A stretch of DNA of 64,000 nucleotides from Lonicera japonica (lineage: Eukaryota; Streptophyta; Magnoliopsida; Dipsacales; Caprifoliaceae), in NCBI GenBank assembly GCA_021464415.1, contig CM038471.1, positions 75,994,414 to 76,058,413 of the forward strand, given 5' to 3'. The position numbers and the translations under genes are program-made. The notes beneath the pieces were generated by a model. It was given only the letters and a program-made list of their open reading frames with translations, was not told the origin of the DNA and ran no database searches. Of the stretch, positions 1 to 11,269 are shown piece after piece. Position 1 is the first letter of the stretch. Every line of letters begins with the position of its first letter.

Positions 1-1322
1 ATAAATATATGACATGATGTGACCAGTCAGTGTAAAAAGTCACTGCATCTAATTGTAATTAGTATGGTAGCCCATTCACGTGACCTCTTACAACGTGATT
101 TGAAGACACATTCACATGTGAAAAGCTTTGAGAGTTCTCCTATATAATAAACATATCTGTATTACTCTAATCGCACTCCAATATTCGTATCATTTTCCAG
201 CATTCTAACTTCAAACAAAACATGACAAACTCCTTCAATATTGATGATTTGGTTCACCTCATTCCATCCGATCTTCAATTGGAAAGACGAGATAAAGTTC
301 GGAGAAATCGAGTTCTTAGAATCATACGAATGTGTCAAGGGATGTTGCAAACTTCATCTCCTCTTTTAAGACCAAGAAATTTTTTATATAATTGGCCTAA
401 TCTCGAATTTCCCTTCCGTTCACCACTAGCGTTCGTACCTTTGCACTCATGGACGCCTTTATAGTATGTATATCTATGGTATTTGCTAAATACTTATCAC
501 ATGCCTATTATATTTTCACCCCATTTGTACATTACATGGAATAAATAGGTATATTATGACTACACGCTATTTGACAAGTTTTGGTTTGAAGTTTTTGGAG
601 AAGACTTGAGGGTTATTGCATCTGAACAAAGCTCACTACATTCATTGAATTATCTAATTGAGAAACATGTCCTGTTAATAGTAAAGTTCAACTCGAATAA
701 GCCTCCAATGGACAACGGCAGTCACGAGCCAACCCAGTTCAAATAGGTAACAAATACAAATGGATCATTGCACGGACACAACCCAGAAGATTTGTTAAAC
801 TATGTCTGACAGACTGCCATATGAAAAACAGAGTTTTTGAACACAGGTATTGTATACAACACCGAAAAAATGGCTACGACTCCAGACGCGCAGATGCAAA
901 TGGAAACTGACTAAAATAAAAAAGTTCATTTGCAAAGCTTTAAACACTAGTACGTTTGTCTAAATATTTTATTTACTACAATGTCTAACTATATTAGAGT
1001 TGAGTGGGATGGCTGGTCCTGTGTGAGATTGTGTAAGGTATGGATGATGAGTATGATGTCTTATTTACTATACAGCCCACCACAGCTCACTTTGTATGTT
1101 TTATTATGTTCTTTTTATACTACTACGTTTATGTAATGATATTTCAAGGTGTGGGTTTATTGAATAACATTTATTCACTAAATATTAATTGTACGTAGAT
1201 ACCAATCAAAGTCAACCATACATTGAAATATATAACATACCTTAACGCTTTCACAACATTACACATAAAACAAAGTAAAATGTGACACATGAAACAAAGT
1301 AAAACATATAAATACATAAACT
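1..1322. other. No recognisable gene (AT-rich, likely transposon debris)
   Basis: Short open frames exist, for example an 80-codon one at 222-464, but none shows a recognisable domain or splice structure. Given the transposon pseudogenes just downstream, this is most likely old transposon sequence. I see nothing further that can be named. Confidence 0.3.
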
Positions 1323-1511
1323 TAAACATTACATAGTAAAACCAAATATTAATTCAGACAAGGTTTTAAGGAAAATCTAGTACATTAAACATTACATAGT
1401 AAAACCAAATTTTAATTCATAGAGTGCTTAAGTAAAATCCAGTACATTAAACATTACATAGTAAAACCAAATTTTAATTCAGACAGTCCTTAAGGAAATC
1501 CAGTACATTAT
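1323..1511. repeat. Three-copy tandem repeat, about 62-63 bp unit
   Basis: The phrase TAAACATTACATAGTAAAAC recurs at 1323, 1386 and 1448, each followed by a similar CCAAAT-TTAATTCA block and a variable tail ending in AGTACAT. Units differ by a few substitutions and indels. It lies on the 3' side of the minus-strand pseudogenes below, where subterminal repeats of a DNA transposon could sit, but no terminal inverted repeat was found. Confidence 0.8.
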
Positions 1512-1649
1512 GTAGGAAAAGTTGACGCCTTCTTCCACCAAGTATATGAGATAAGCGTGATCTTTCTATAGGAAAGACAAGATAAATTATTATTAATTAA
1601 AAACATTAACTTAATTTTACGAGAACATAATTAGTAAAATAACCTCTTA

Positions 1650-2034
1650 CCATCTCTCTCTCAAAATCGCCGTAGAATTTTGCGAGATAGTGGCCCCTAC
1701 GTGCAGGTTTGGCTGTCATCCATTTAGGATGAGGAGTAGACATTTCCTTCTCATTATAAAAATGGTTAAATTTTTTCACCGCTGGTTCAACCTTTGCCCA
1801 CAGCTAAGCAACTTGATTAGGCGTCACAACCCTATCTTTCCATAAAGAGTCTTCCTTCTTAGGTACTTCATTAAAAAACTCTGCCATTTTCACCCATGTT
1901 TGCGGGTTATCCCGCTCACACCACTTACCATCATGGGTCACTTATTTCCAAGCATCACACATAAGAATTTCGTTAGTCATTGCGAATCCATCGGGATTTT
2001 CAGATTGTTCATTTTTGGAACTAGAATAGGCCAT
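1650..2034 (-). pseudogene. Myb/SANT-like (transposon-associated) pseudogene
   Basis: Reading the minus strand from the ATG at 2034 gives a frame of about 125 codons broken by two in-frame stops. Between them it has the tryptophan-rich pattern of plant Myb/SANT-like proteins: a CDAWK segment, a TWVKMAEFFNE segment, a LWKDR segment and later KKFNHFYNEKE. Such proteins are common as accessory ORFs of plant DNA transposons and as free-standing trihelix-like genes. It lies about 670 bases beyond the 3' end of the MULE transposase pseudogene and on the same strand. Whether both belonged to one element is unproven. The stops mean it cannot be made as a full protein. Confidence 0.45.
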
Positions 2035-2707
2035 TGTCTGTTAAGAGTGAGATGAAAGAAAACTATCTATAGATGGTGCTTATATAGTGTCTATGTAGGC
2101 GTGAATTGCAATAGTACATTGCTATATAGATGAAATGACAGTACACTTAACTTATATGAGCATACAATACACTGATATAAGTGCAATCCTTAAAGTCAAT
2201 AGCTGTGTATATGGAATGACAATACGCTTCACAGAGCTAAGCTGAAAATACACTGCTATGAGAGAAGTGGCTACAGTAAACACCTGTGTAAATGAAATGC
2301 CAAATACTTACAGGACACTGATATGACAATACAACTATACGGATGGCAAATATGTGACTGAAATGACAATACGGCTCGATTTACAATAGTCATTATGCAG
2401 TGAAGACTGTTGATAATGTAACCTTTTCTAAACATTACATAATTTAAAAGGGGCATGATTTCTAAAATTTCTACGTGTATCTAATAAATAAAAATTCACC
2501 ATACTTAACAAAAACAACATCAGAATAAGTTTACATAAATAGCTTAATAAGTTACATAATAAGTGAAACATAAAGATCTAAAAAACATAATAATTTAACT
2601 TCACCATACTTGTCTAAACTAAAATTACATCATAAGTTAAAATAAATATTGAAGAAAAGGAAAACTTGAAATATGAAATATAAGAAAATTAAACTAAGGA
2701 TGCATGT

Positions 2708-4882
2708 CTAATTAGAAGGCAATAACAACAGTTTCTTCTTATTTCGAGGACAAGTGCGGCGATCGTGTCCTAGCTCCCCACAAATCCCACAACAATTCTT
2801 CCTTCGACGATCTCTTATGTCCATCTCGTTATGAATGCGCCTAGATAGTCGACAATTTTGACGTAACAAATTTGGATTAGGAATCAAAACACCTGCAATA
2901 GAGGGCAAATTGGTTTCCCAATACTCTTTTGGTAATGCAGGATACAGAGTACTAGAATAGCTACCAACGTATGCTTTAAGACTCAAGAATTGATCAATTA
3001 AATACTCCGGATTAAGCCTTAGTTCACCACACACCGCCATAACATGTGAACAAGGATATTTATAAATTTCCCACCTCTCGCAACTGCACGTGCCTTCCTG
3101 AATGTTTACATTCTTCACTTTTTATTTGGCTAAAGTGACGGAGGCAACTCCTTCTGAGTTGCTATGCCTAAAAATAGTATATTTTCTGATTTTCTTCATA
3201 ATGTCTGCTAATTTAATCGCCATAGCCGCCGTGTGTTTCAGCTCCGAATCTTCAATCCTTTTTTTTCTTTGCTCACCTCGGTCGTAAAAGTACTGAACAA
3301 TGCGATGAAAAATAAGTTGTACCGACAGGCAAAGACCTTGCTTCAACTAAAACTCCGTTAAAAACCTCTAAAATATTTGTCGAAGCTATCCCATAGCGAT
3401 GCCCTCCATCGTGTAACAAAGTCCACTTTTTCGAGGGGAATTTTGTTTTAGCCACCTCCATGGTCTTTTTTCTTCGGTCTTTGCTGTTCATCATACTCTT
3501 TTATCATGGCCATGTTACTATTGAATTTCGGCAAGCAGTAAGCAGTGTGCGGCCTTCCCACTTATTATCCTTAAAGTCTCATATGGTTTACATTTACTGG
3601 TGAAGTTACTGCGAACATGCCGCATACAGAAGCGATGATATGTATTCGGCTCTTGAAATTGTAATTCCGAATTAATTACAGACAATATGCCCCTGTGGCG
3701 ATCAAAAATCAAACGCCGTCTCGTCCCCTCACAATATAATGCCAAAGCCGCGTGAGAAAATAATGCCATATGTCGTGACTTTCCTCATCGCCATAACCAA
3801 ACGCAAGTGGAAATATTCCTTCGCTTGCATCCATGGCCATTGCAACGAATAATTTTCCAGTGTACTTTCCACGTAAATGTGTCGCATCTATACTTATAAC
3901 CGGCTGGCAATGCCCAAATCCTTCAATAGATGCACTAAAAGCCCAAAAGTTCTTCTAAAAAATACGGTAATGGCCATCATACTGCTTGCTTCTACACTCG
4001 TGGACCGTGCGTTGTTATACTTAATGGCAGCCAAATATCTCGGCATATTAGTAGAAGACTATTTCCAATTGCCAAATATTGTTTCAATAGCCTTCTGTTT
4101 TGCATTCCATGCTTTCCAATACGAAATCTTGTAACCATATTCATCCTTAACAAATGCAACGATAACGCAAAATCTTAAGGCCGGGATCAACCTTAACCAA
4201 GTGTTTTTATTGCTGGCAATGAATTTGTAGTCCAAATGTTTGTGAGTCAGTTTCCAAACGATCAAATGTACAAGTGTGGGGACCCTCGTACTTCGTTATC
4301 TCAAATGTGCCCGTGTTTCTTCTTCCTACTACAAGCACGAAGACCGCCATTTGCACTCCTTTTCATACGATTTACACTTAATTGCCCATGTATCTGCCTT
4401 TAATTCCTCAATAATAAATTCATTTGAATTCTTAATTGCAAACTGTTTCACAACAATCTTCAACTTATCTTTAGTATCGTAAGTGAGCCCCTTCCGCAAT
4501 TCATTTTCATCAACCAAATGCTCATTCATCATCACCTCTTGGTCCACATACGTAACATTAAAATTTGTGTAAAACGCCAGTATATCTTCCGCAATCTCCT
4601 CAATCTGGCTCGATTCTTCGCATTTATCATTTTCAGAGTCGCTGACTTCTGTTAGACTGTTAAATTCTGACCCCCAATCGGTGTCCTCATCAATGGCTTC
4701 GTCATACTCTATACCATATACACACTCATACATGGGTTCGGGTATGGATTGAGATGAATTACAATTCTTCCTGTTACTTCGCGAACTGGAAGGCAAGTTC
4801 GAAATAGGAATGCACTGCGTCGATTGTGGTGAGCTGTACAACCCAGACAATGAAATATTTTGGCCCAATTTGGGAGCGCATC
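2708..4882 (-). pseudogene. Mutator-like (MULE/MuDR) transposase pseudogene
   Basis: Minus-strand pieces in several frames line up in MULE order. An acidic N-terminal region and a MuDR-type DNA-binding segment lie at about 4760-4330. A HKHLDYKFIA-type linker segment and a KISYWKAWNAKQKAIETIFG segment lie at 4265-4059. The transposase core (RHRGILSVINSEL, HRFCMRHVRSNF) lies at about 3800-3520. A SWIM zinc finger (CSCERWEIYKYPCSH) lies near 3088-3040, and a CCHC knuckle (CGICGELGHDRRTC) near 2790-2750. Frameshifts and stops separate the pieces, so it is inactive. The 5' end runs into the assembly gap at 4883. No TIRs were identified. Confidence 0.85.
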
Positions 4883-4982
4883 NNNNNNNNNNNNNNNNNN
4901 NNNNNNNNNNNNNNNNNNNNNNNNNNNNNNNNNNNNNNNNNNNNNNNNNNNNNNNNNNNNNNNNNNNNNNNNNNNNNNNNNN
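4883..4982. other. Assembly gap (100 N)
   Basis: Exactly 100 N bases, the conventional size for a gap of unknown length. It separates the minus-strand MULE from the plus-strand Helitron, so the two sides may not be truly adjacent. Any reading frame crossing it is an artefact. Confidence 0.99.
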
Positions 4983-5002
4983 ATTACTCGGTGCAACAAG
5001 CA

Positions 5003-8000
5003 TCTAGATATCTTCTTAACTATGATTGCAAATCTTAAGTGGCCGAAAATAACTAAAGCTTTACTGCCGAAACAAGATATTACCGATCGACCTGATTTGG
5101 TTGCTCGAGTTTTTGAACTGAAGAAGAAGGCCCTTATGAATGATATCGTGACTGAGAAGGTTTTTGGGGAGAAGGTGGCCCGCGTGTTTACTATTGAGTT
5201 TTAGAAACAAGGGTTGCCACATATGCATCTCCTTATATTTTTTTGAGGCGAAGATAAAATTAAGACATGTGACCAAGTGAATAAATTTGTATGTGCCGAG
5301 TTTCCAAATGCAGCTGAAGATCCTGCACTTTATGAAATAATCAAATATTGTATGGTGCATGGTCCGTGTGGTGCTTGAAACCCAAGTGTACCTTGTATGG
5401 AGGGAGGGAAATGTACAAAGTGTTACCCAAAAGAATTTGCAGAGGAAACAACAATGGACCCTATATATCGACGCCATAATGATGGTCGAAAGCATCAGAT
5501 CAGAGGGGGGCATGAAGTTGACAATAGGGATATCGTACCTTATAATGCATTTATCTCTAGAAAATTTAACTGCCACATTAATGTCGAAGTATGCACTGGT
5601 TTGAGATGCGTAAAGTATATCAATAAGTATATTTACGAGGGTCACGACTGTGTTACAATTGTGTTGGGATGGATAGATAAGATTAAATAATATTTGGATG
5701 CACGTTACATTGGACCTCCGGAGGCTGCATGGTGGTTATTTGGCCATGTTATGCAACGAGAGGTTCTAAATGTGCAACGATTAGTACTGCACTTGCCTGG
5801 AATGCATAATGTCATATATAATCCGTCAAAACGGATAGATAGTATTATTACCAGGGCTACTATCGAAAGGACAACCCTTACTGGCTTTTTTGCATGTTAT
5901 GCATCATATGAGCATACACGAGATTATACATATCAAAAGTTCCCACAATACTTTGTTTCGAATAAACCATAGAAAGAATGGAAACCAAGACAACATGGGC
6001 GTGCAATCGGTCGAATGTATTTTGCAAGTCCAAATGAAGGTGAAAGATTTTACTTGCGGTTGTTACTAACTGTTGTGAAAGGACCTCAGTCGTATGAATG
6101 GTAAAGAACAATCAATAATGTCTTGCACCCATCTTTTAAGGCCGCTTGCGTAGCAAGAGAACTTTTGAAAGACGATGATAAATTGATATAATGCCTTACA
6201 GAGGCTGCAATAATAAGAACTGGTGCACAATTGCGAAGTTTATTCTGTATTATCTTAACACAATGCTCCCCAAAGAGTCCGAATGCTTTATGGAATCAAT
6301 TATCGGTGCACATATGCGACGATCTTTCTTACAAGATTCATATAACGTATCATATTCCCAACCCAAGCGACATGCAGATCAAAGATTATGGTTTGTATCT
6401 CCCAAATCAGTTACTTCAGGAATCAGGAAAATGCTTGAAGGACTACCCGCCTATGCCATTACTAACTGGATGCTATAGTACAATAGTGGAAAACAGACTC
6501 ATATGGGAACACATAGAGTTACAGTTGAATGCAGTTCAAGAGAATGTAGACCTTAACGTTGGGCAACGAGATGCATATGACGCAATTATTTCTTTTACTC
6601 TTAGTAAATAAGGGACTATTTTTTTTCTTGAATGGGGGTGCAGGAACTAGAAAAACTTTTTTTATACAATATAATTGCCACAAAAAGCAGAAATTTGGGG
6701 CATACTGTCGTAGCTGTTGCTTCATCTGGTATTGCTTCTCTACTGTCGGTTGGGGGCCAGACAGTTCATTCAACTTTTAAGATTCCACTTGATGTCCTTA
6801 AGAACTCTACATGCGGCTTCAATAAGCAATCTATGCAAGCATAATTGTTTAGGCAAACAAAATTGATCATTTGGGATAAAGTACGAATGCAATATAGACA
6901 TTGTGTTGAATCTGTGGACCACTCATTACAAGATATTTGTGGTAATCAAAAGCTTTTTGGTGGTATTATTGTTGTTTTAGGTGAAAATTTTAGACAAATT
7001 TTACCGATTGTGCCAAGAGGAGTTCGTGAGGTAATTGTTTCGATCTCGCTTAAACGGTCTATGTTGTGGTGTCAAATGCATGTTTTGACATTAAATGAGA
7101 ACATGCGTCTAGATTCAACAGAACATGGCCAAACTATTTGGGCCAATTACTTAATATAGATACATTTTCTTACATTACTATTCATAGTAATTCTTTAAAT
7201 AGTTTATTATGCTTGCATTTTAACAATGTCATTTCTTTTAGATTGGGTCCAACCCAGACGAGATTGTCCAACTTCCAACATCGATCACTAGGTATCCAAG
7301 CTTACTTGATTTGATATCAACTATTTACCCGTTATTGGATGATGCAAGTATTATAACACCGGTATTTCTCAATGAGCGGACCATACTTTTCGCGTAGAAT
7401 GACGATGTAAGTGATATTAATGCAAAAGCACTAAATCGTTTTTCGAGAGAGACATTTACTTATTTGGTTGCAGACAAGATGTGTGAAGACGAGGGAATGG
7501 AACATTCCATTTCAAATCGTTATCCTAATGAGTTTTTAAATTCACTCAATCCAACAGGATTGCCTCCCTTTCAACTTGATCTAAAAGTGGGTTGTCCAAT
7601 AATATTATTATAGAATATCGCACCCAAGGATGGTATTTATAATAGTATGAGATTGATTGTTAAAAGGTGTAGCACTTTTGTAATTGAGGCTAAGATTTTA
7701 ACTAGAGATAAATTTGATAACCTATCATTCATTCCAAGAATTTCTTTGACCTCCTCATCTACAGAATTGCCCATTAAATTTACACGTTGCCAGTTCCCCG
7801 TTCGATTAGCATATGTTATAAAACAAATCTCAAGGCCAGCGATCAAATTTGTCGGCCTCGATTTACGAACCCTTGTATTTAGCCATGGCCAATTGTATGT
7901 GGCATTGTCAAGGTGTACAAGCTTTGATCGTATTAACTTTCTTTCACCACCAGAAGATACAACTACAACTACAAATATTGTCTATCCCGAAGTTTGTTAT

Positions 8001-8090
8001 GATGCGTCGTATGCTTGGTATACTACATGTGAGGTTTTATCATTTGCTTTTCATCTTTTTATTTTAATATTCTATAAAAATTATACTTGA
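5003..8090 (+). pseudogene. Helitron RepHel (HUH Rep plus PIF1-like helicase) pseudogene
   Basis: This is a broken Helitron replicase-helicase. The Helitron N-terminal domain is visible from about 5010: DRPDLVARVFELKKKAL, an HUH-type GLPHMHLLIF at about 5212-5245, and the tyrosine region KYINKYIYEGHD near 5610-5650, which keeps both tyrosines but has E where the family usually has K. ARYIGPPEA follows at about 5700. The helicase half starts near 6540 with a Walker A variant GGAGTRKT (about 6635-6660, R in place of the usual G before K). It continues with [21 protein letters not shown] and [14 protein letters not shown], and ends with [16 protein letters not shown] at about 7880-7930. Multiple stops and frameshifts, plus loss of the motif usually found before the last block, show it is inactive. 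Its plus-strand orientation matches the 3' terminus at 8908. Confidence 0.92.
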
Positions 8091-8880
8091 AAATTACCTT
8101 GAATTCATATCAATATTTGCAGAATTGGATGACGTGGTTACGGAGTTCAAGAGGATTAATAATACAGATAGGCGAGACTGAGAAATACATAATCAGATAA
8201 GTTAAGCTCAATAAATGTAAATATTATATTACTTTTTCTTTATCCACCCCTAAATTTTATTAATAAGTTTAGTCATACAAAACAACCCGTACTTAAATTA
8301 TACGACACCAGTACACCACTATTCACCATTTATTACATCTTAAAATTGGCATGCCCATTATATCTGATGCTTGATCTATCTTAAAAATATTGTATTAATA
8401 TCTTATTCTTTTTTTTTTCTTTAAAACAATAAATAATGTACTAATTGAATAAATTTTTATATATGTTTTGTAAATTTTCATACGCTCTAGTGCACGATGG
8501 CCAGGCTATATGTGGACATAGAAATCTTAACATTTTGTAGGCTAATGCTGAGGATGCTTAAGGAGAAGAATGGTAGCCGCTGATTAATGATTCAACTACC
8601 TTTTTTGTATATGATTTTGATATACTTTTTTGTGAATGCTTTTATATCCAAAAATATTATATTAATTTTTTGTATATTGCGGTCACATATTCAGGCAACT
8701 TTTTTTGTATATTGTGGTAACATATTCAGGCAGTTTGGGGTAACATATTTTCAAGCATACAAACAAATTTTTTTTAGATGTTCTCACGTACCATAATATC
8801 ATCTCCTTAGTTTTTTTATTTGTTTAATTGTTTTTAGATAAGTTTTATTTTTTTCGATTAACACTTATTATTAGTTTTAT
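8091..8880. other. Helitron 3' noncoding region
   Basis: AT-rich sequence between the helicase pseudogene and the Helitron 3' hairpin. No gene is visible. Confidence 0.4.
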
Positions 8881-8908
8881 CGTGCCAGACGGCACGGGAA
8901 TACCTTAA
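8881..8908 (+). mobile_element. Helitron 3' terminus, plus strand
   Basis: A perfect 6-bp stem hairpin (CGTGCC-AGAC-GGCACG, 8881-8896) is followed by GGAATACC and then TTAA, with T next. Helitrons end in a short hairpin followed by about ten bases and CTRR, inserted before a host T. TTAA is one transition away from CTAA. Position and strand fit the RepHel pseudogene upstream. The matching 5' TC end was not found; it may lie in the gap or outside the window. Confidence 0.7.
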
Positions 8909-8920
8909 TTTGAATTAAAA

Positions 8921-11269
8921 CTAGGGTATGCCCGTGCCCGAGGGCACGAAATAGCGAAAAAATTAACGATGATTTTTTTTTTAAATGTGTACAATTTAGC
9001 ATAATGGAATAAAAAAATATTTATTTATTTTCATCTGCTGTACCTATGGCATGATAATTTACTGGTAGTAAAAGCTCAATTTTTACTTATTTTTTTTCTA
9101 ACGTAAAATTTAATAAACTCAAAACCTTATTTAATTAAAATTTTTTTGATAATTTTAATTTCTAACATTTTTTTATTCAAAACATTATAAAGGAAAAATT
9201 TCTCATTGCCCACCAATAATCTTATTCACTTATCGCAAATAACAAAAAAATATTACATTATCGATCATTTTTCAACCGAATCCATCATGATCAGTTTAAA
9301 ATTAACACAAATCAATAAATCGTATTCATATTCCAATGTCAACATCGGTAGGTTTGGTAATGGTTGCATATTCGGTTGTATTCAACTTGGTTGTCTTAAA
9401 TTATTTGTTGAAATAACAAATATAGTTTGAATATTATTTGTTCACCAACGACAAAAAAAATATTATTCATTTAAATCCTATAAAGCACGGACGCGACATG
9501 CGATACGCGTTTTGACACGACACTTGACACGCGATTTTTTCAAAATGTAGGACACGACACGTAGGGGGGACACGTTCTTAATTAATTAATTAATTAATGT
9601 TATATATATATGCAATAAACATTATAAATATTTAAGAATTCAATAAAATGAAAATATATTGTATTAATAGCCCAAATGGCAAATATTCAAAATATGATCG
9701 GTACATTGTTCCATAATTAAAGCATCACAAAGATTTTTCCATAATTAAAGCATAAAGAACATATATAATTACATAAACTAAGTTGTTCCATAGAATAATA
9801 GAAACCAAAAGGAGAATATATAATAAAACAATCACTCATTCAACTCAGCGTTAAGAGAGAAATGATATTTGTTCTGTTTGTTTTATTTTTAAGTTTTATT
9901 ATTATTATTTTCACCCCATATTTGTAGTTATTTTGGACATTGACTCCCATTTATGTGTCCTCAGCCGGTCCCCAGTGTGTCCCTAGTGTGTCCCTAGCGT
10001 GTTCGTGAAAAATAAATTAATAAACAATTGGACACTCTCCGACACGAGTGTCCCTCATGTGTCCTAGCGTGTCTGCATGTCAGATACGTTCGGGCAGGAT
10101 ATGCGCCCTCCGGGAAAGTGTCCGTGCATCATAGTTTAAATCTGAAACAATAACACCTAAAATTCGATAAAGTATCATATGAACATGATCCAAATCAACT
10201 ATTGACATGTTTAATAAAAAGATCAATTAAGAAATACAAAAGGGTCATAATCAGTGAATAGTATAATCATTGATTTGTTTTACATAAAAGAAAATTTAAA
10301 AGAGGGTGTTAAATAAATATCCTTATACTTGACTTTTGTATCAAAATAGTAAATTACTTTACTAATTTTAAATTATAAAATTTATTTTCTATTCCAGAAT
10401 ATAACTAAATAAATTAATATTCTAAATATATTAAACTATGTGCCGATATTTACTATATGCCTACCTAAACGCATCAAGTAAAAAAATTACCACATTTCTT
10501 TAACCGGATAATGGGTCAAACTTTGACTTAGATATTATGATATTTCACATGTGAGTTTTTTTTTCAATTTTTTAACTCTTGTTTTATATATAAACTAAAA
10601 TCTCACTTACTTACTTTCCTGTTAGAATTAACCAAACCCTTCAGACCCATCTTCTCTCTCTTCCACGTTTTCTCTCTCAATTCAAAATTTTCAAACCGTA
10701 AAATAATAAAAAAGAATTATACATCTACAAAATTATCAGATCCCTCTTCAAATTTGCAGACTCTAAAAAAATTTATCAAACCCTCTATCTTTTCTACATT
10801 TTATCTTTTAATAAAAAAATTCAAATTTCTAGACCTTAAAAGAAACAAAATTTTAAACCACTCTCTTTCTCTATTTAAATTATTAAATCTAAAAACCCTT
10901 TCGAAAAAAAATGAAATAAAAGAAAAATGGAAGAACCTATTATTGGCTGGATTTGGACCACGATTGACTCATAATAAGTGCGATACAGTGCGCAGTGAGT
11001 GGTTGGAGGGGTTGGTTTCCATGGAGAATCGGAGATGGGAGAGAGAATGGAGACTGAGAGTGAAAAAGTACACAAAAGTGAAAAAAGGATTATAGATGAA
11101 AGTAAAAAGTGGATCCAATATATAACAAAATGAATAAAAATAAAAGAATAAATAAAATAGAAGTAAAAAATTGGGACCATTGGATTTGTGAGAAGCAATT
11201 GTGATCATTAGATTATTAAAGTTAGTGGTCGTTGTCGATGAATAGTAAAACCTTGATTTGTATTATAGA
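8921..11269 (-). mobile_element. Second Helitron (non-autonomous), minus strand; right end tentative
   Basis: Read on the minus strand, 8948-8921 is a canonical Helitron 3' end: a perfect 7-bp stem hairpin (CGTGCCC-TC-GGGCACG), GGCATACC, then CTAG followed by host T. This end is well supported. A possible 5' end is at 11269, where the minus strand reads A|TCTATAATACAAATCAAG. That start resembles the proposed 5' end of the Helitron at 43482, but TC is a weak signal and this boundary is uncertain. The interval contains no RepHel coding sequence. It includes a younger hAT-type element at 9478-10134 and an AT-rich stretch with CT-rich patches near 10650. Confidence 0.5.
9478..10134. mobile_element. 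hAT-type non-autonomous element, 657 bp
   Basis: It is flanked by a perfect 8-bp TSD, TTTAAATC at 9470-9477 and 10135-10142. The termini are inverted: CTATAAAGCACGGAC on the left and, on the complementary strand, CTATGATGCACGGAC on the right (13 of 15 match). The interior is rich in GACACG/CGTGTC words, including several GTGTCCCTAG-like copies near 9980-10060. It has no coding capacity. A related element with nearly the same terminus lies at about 49140-50120. The 8-bp TSD points to the hAT superfamily. Confidence 0.82.

Noticed and set aside
1323..1511. Direct repeats considered as a CRISPR-like array
   Set aside because: This is a plant genome and the units are full tandem copies with no unique spacers.
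4709..5204. Open reading frames spanning the N run
   Set aside because: They are translations across unknown bases and have no biological support.
10754..11208. Overlapping 79-113 codon open frames on both strands
   Set aside because: Low-complexity AT-rich frames with Phe/Leu/Lys-rich translations; no domain or splice support.
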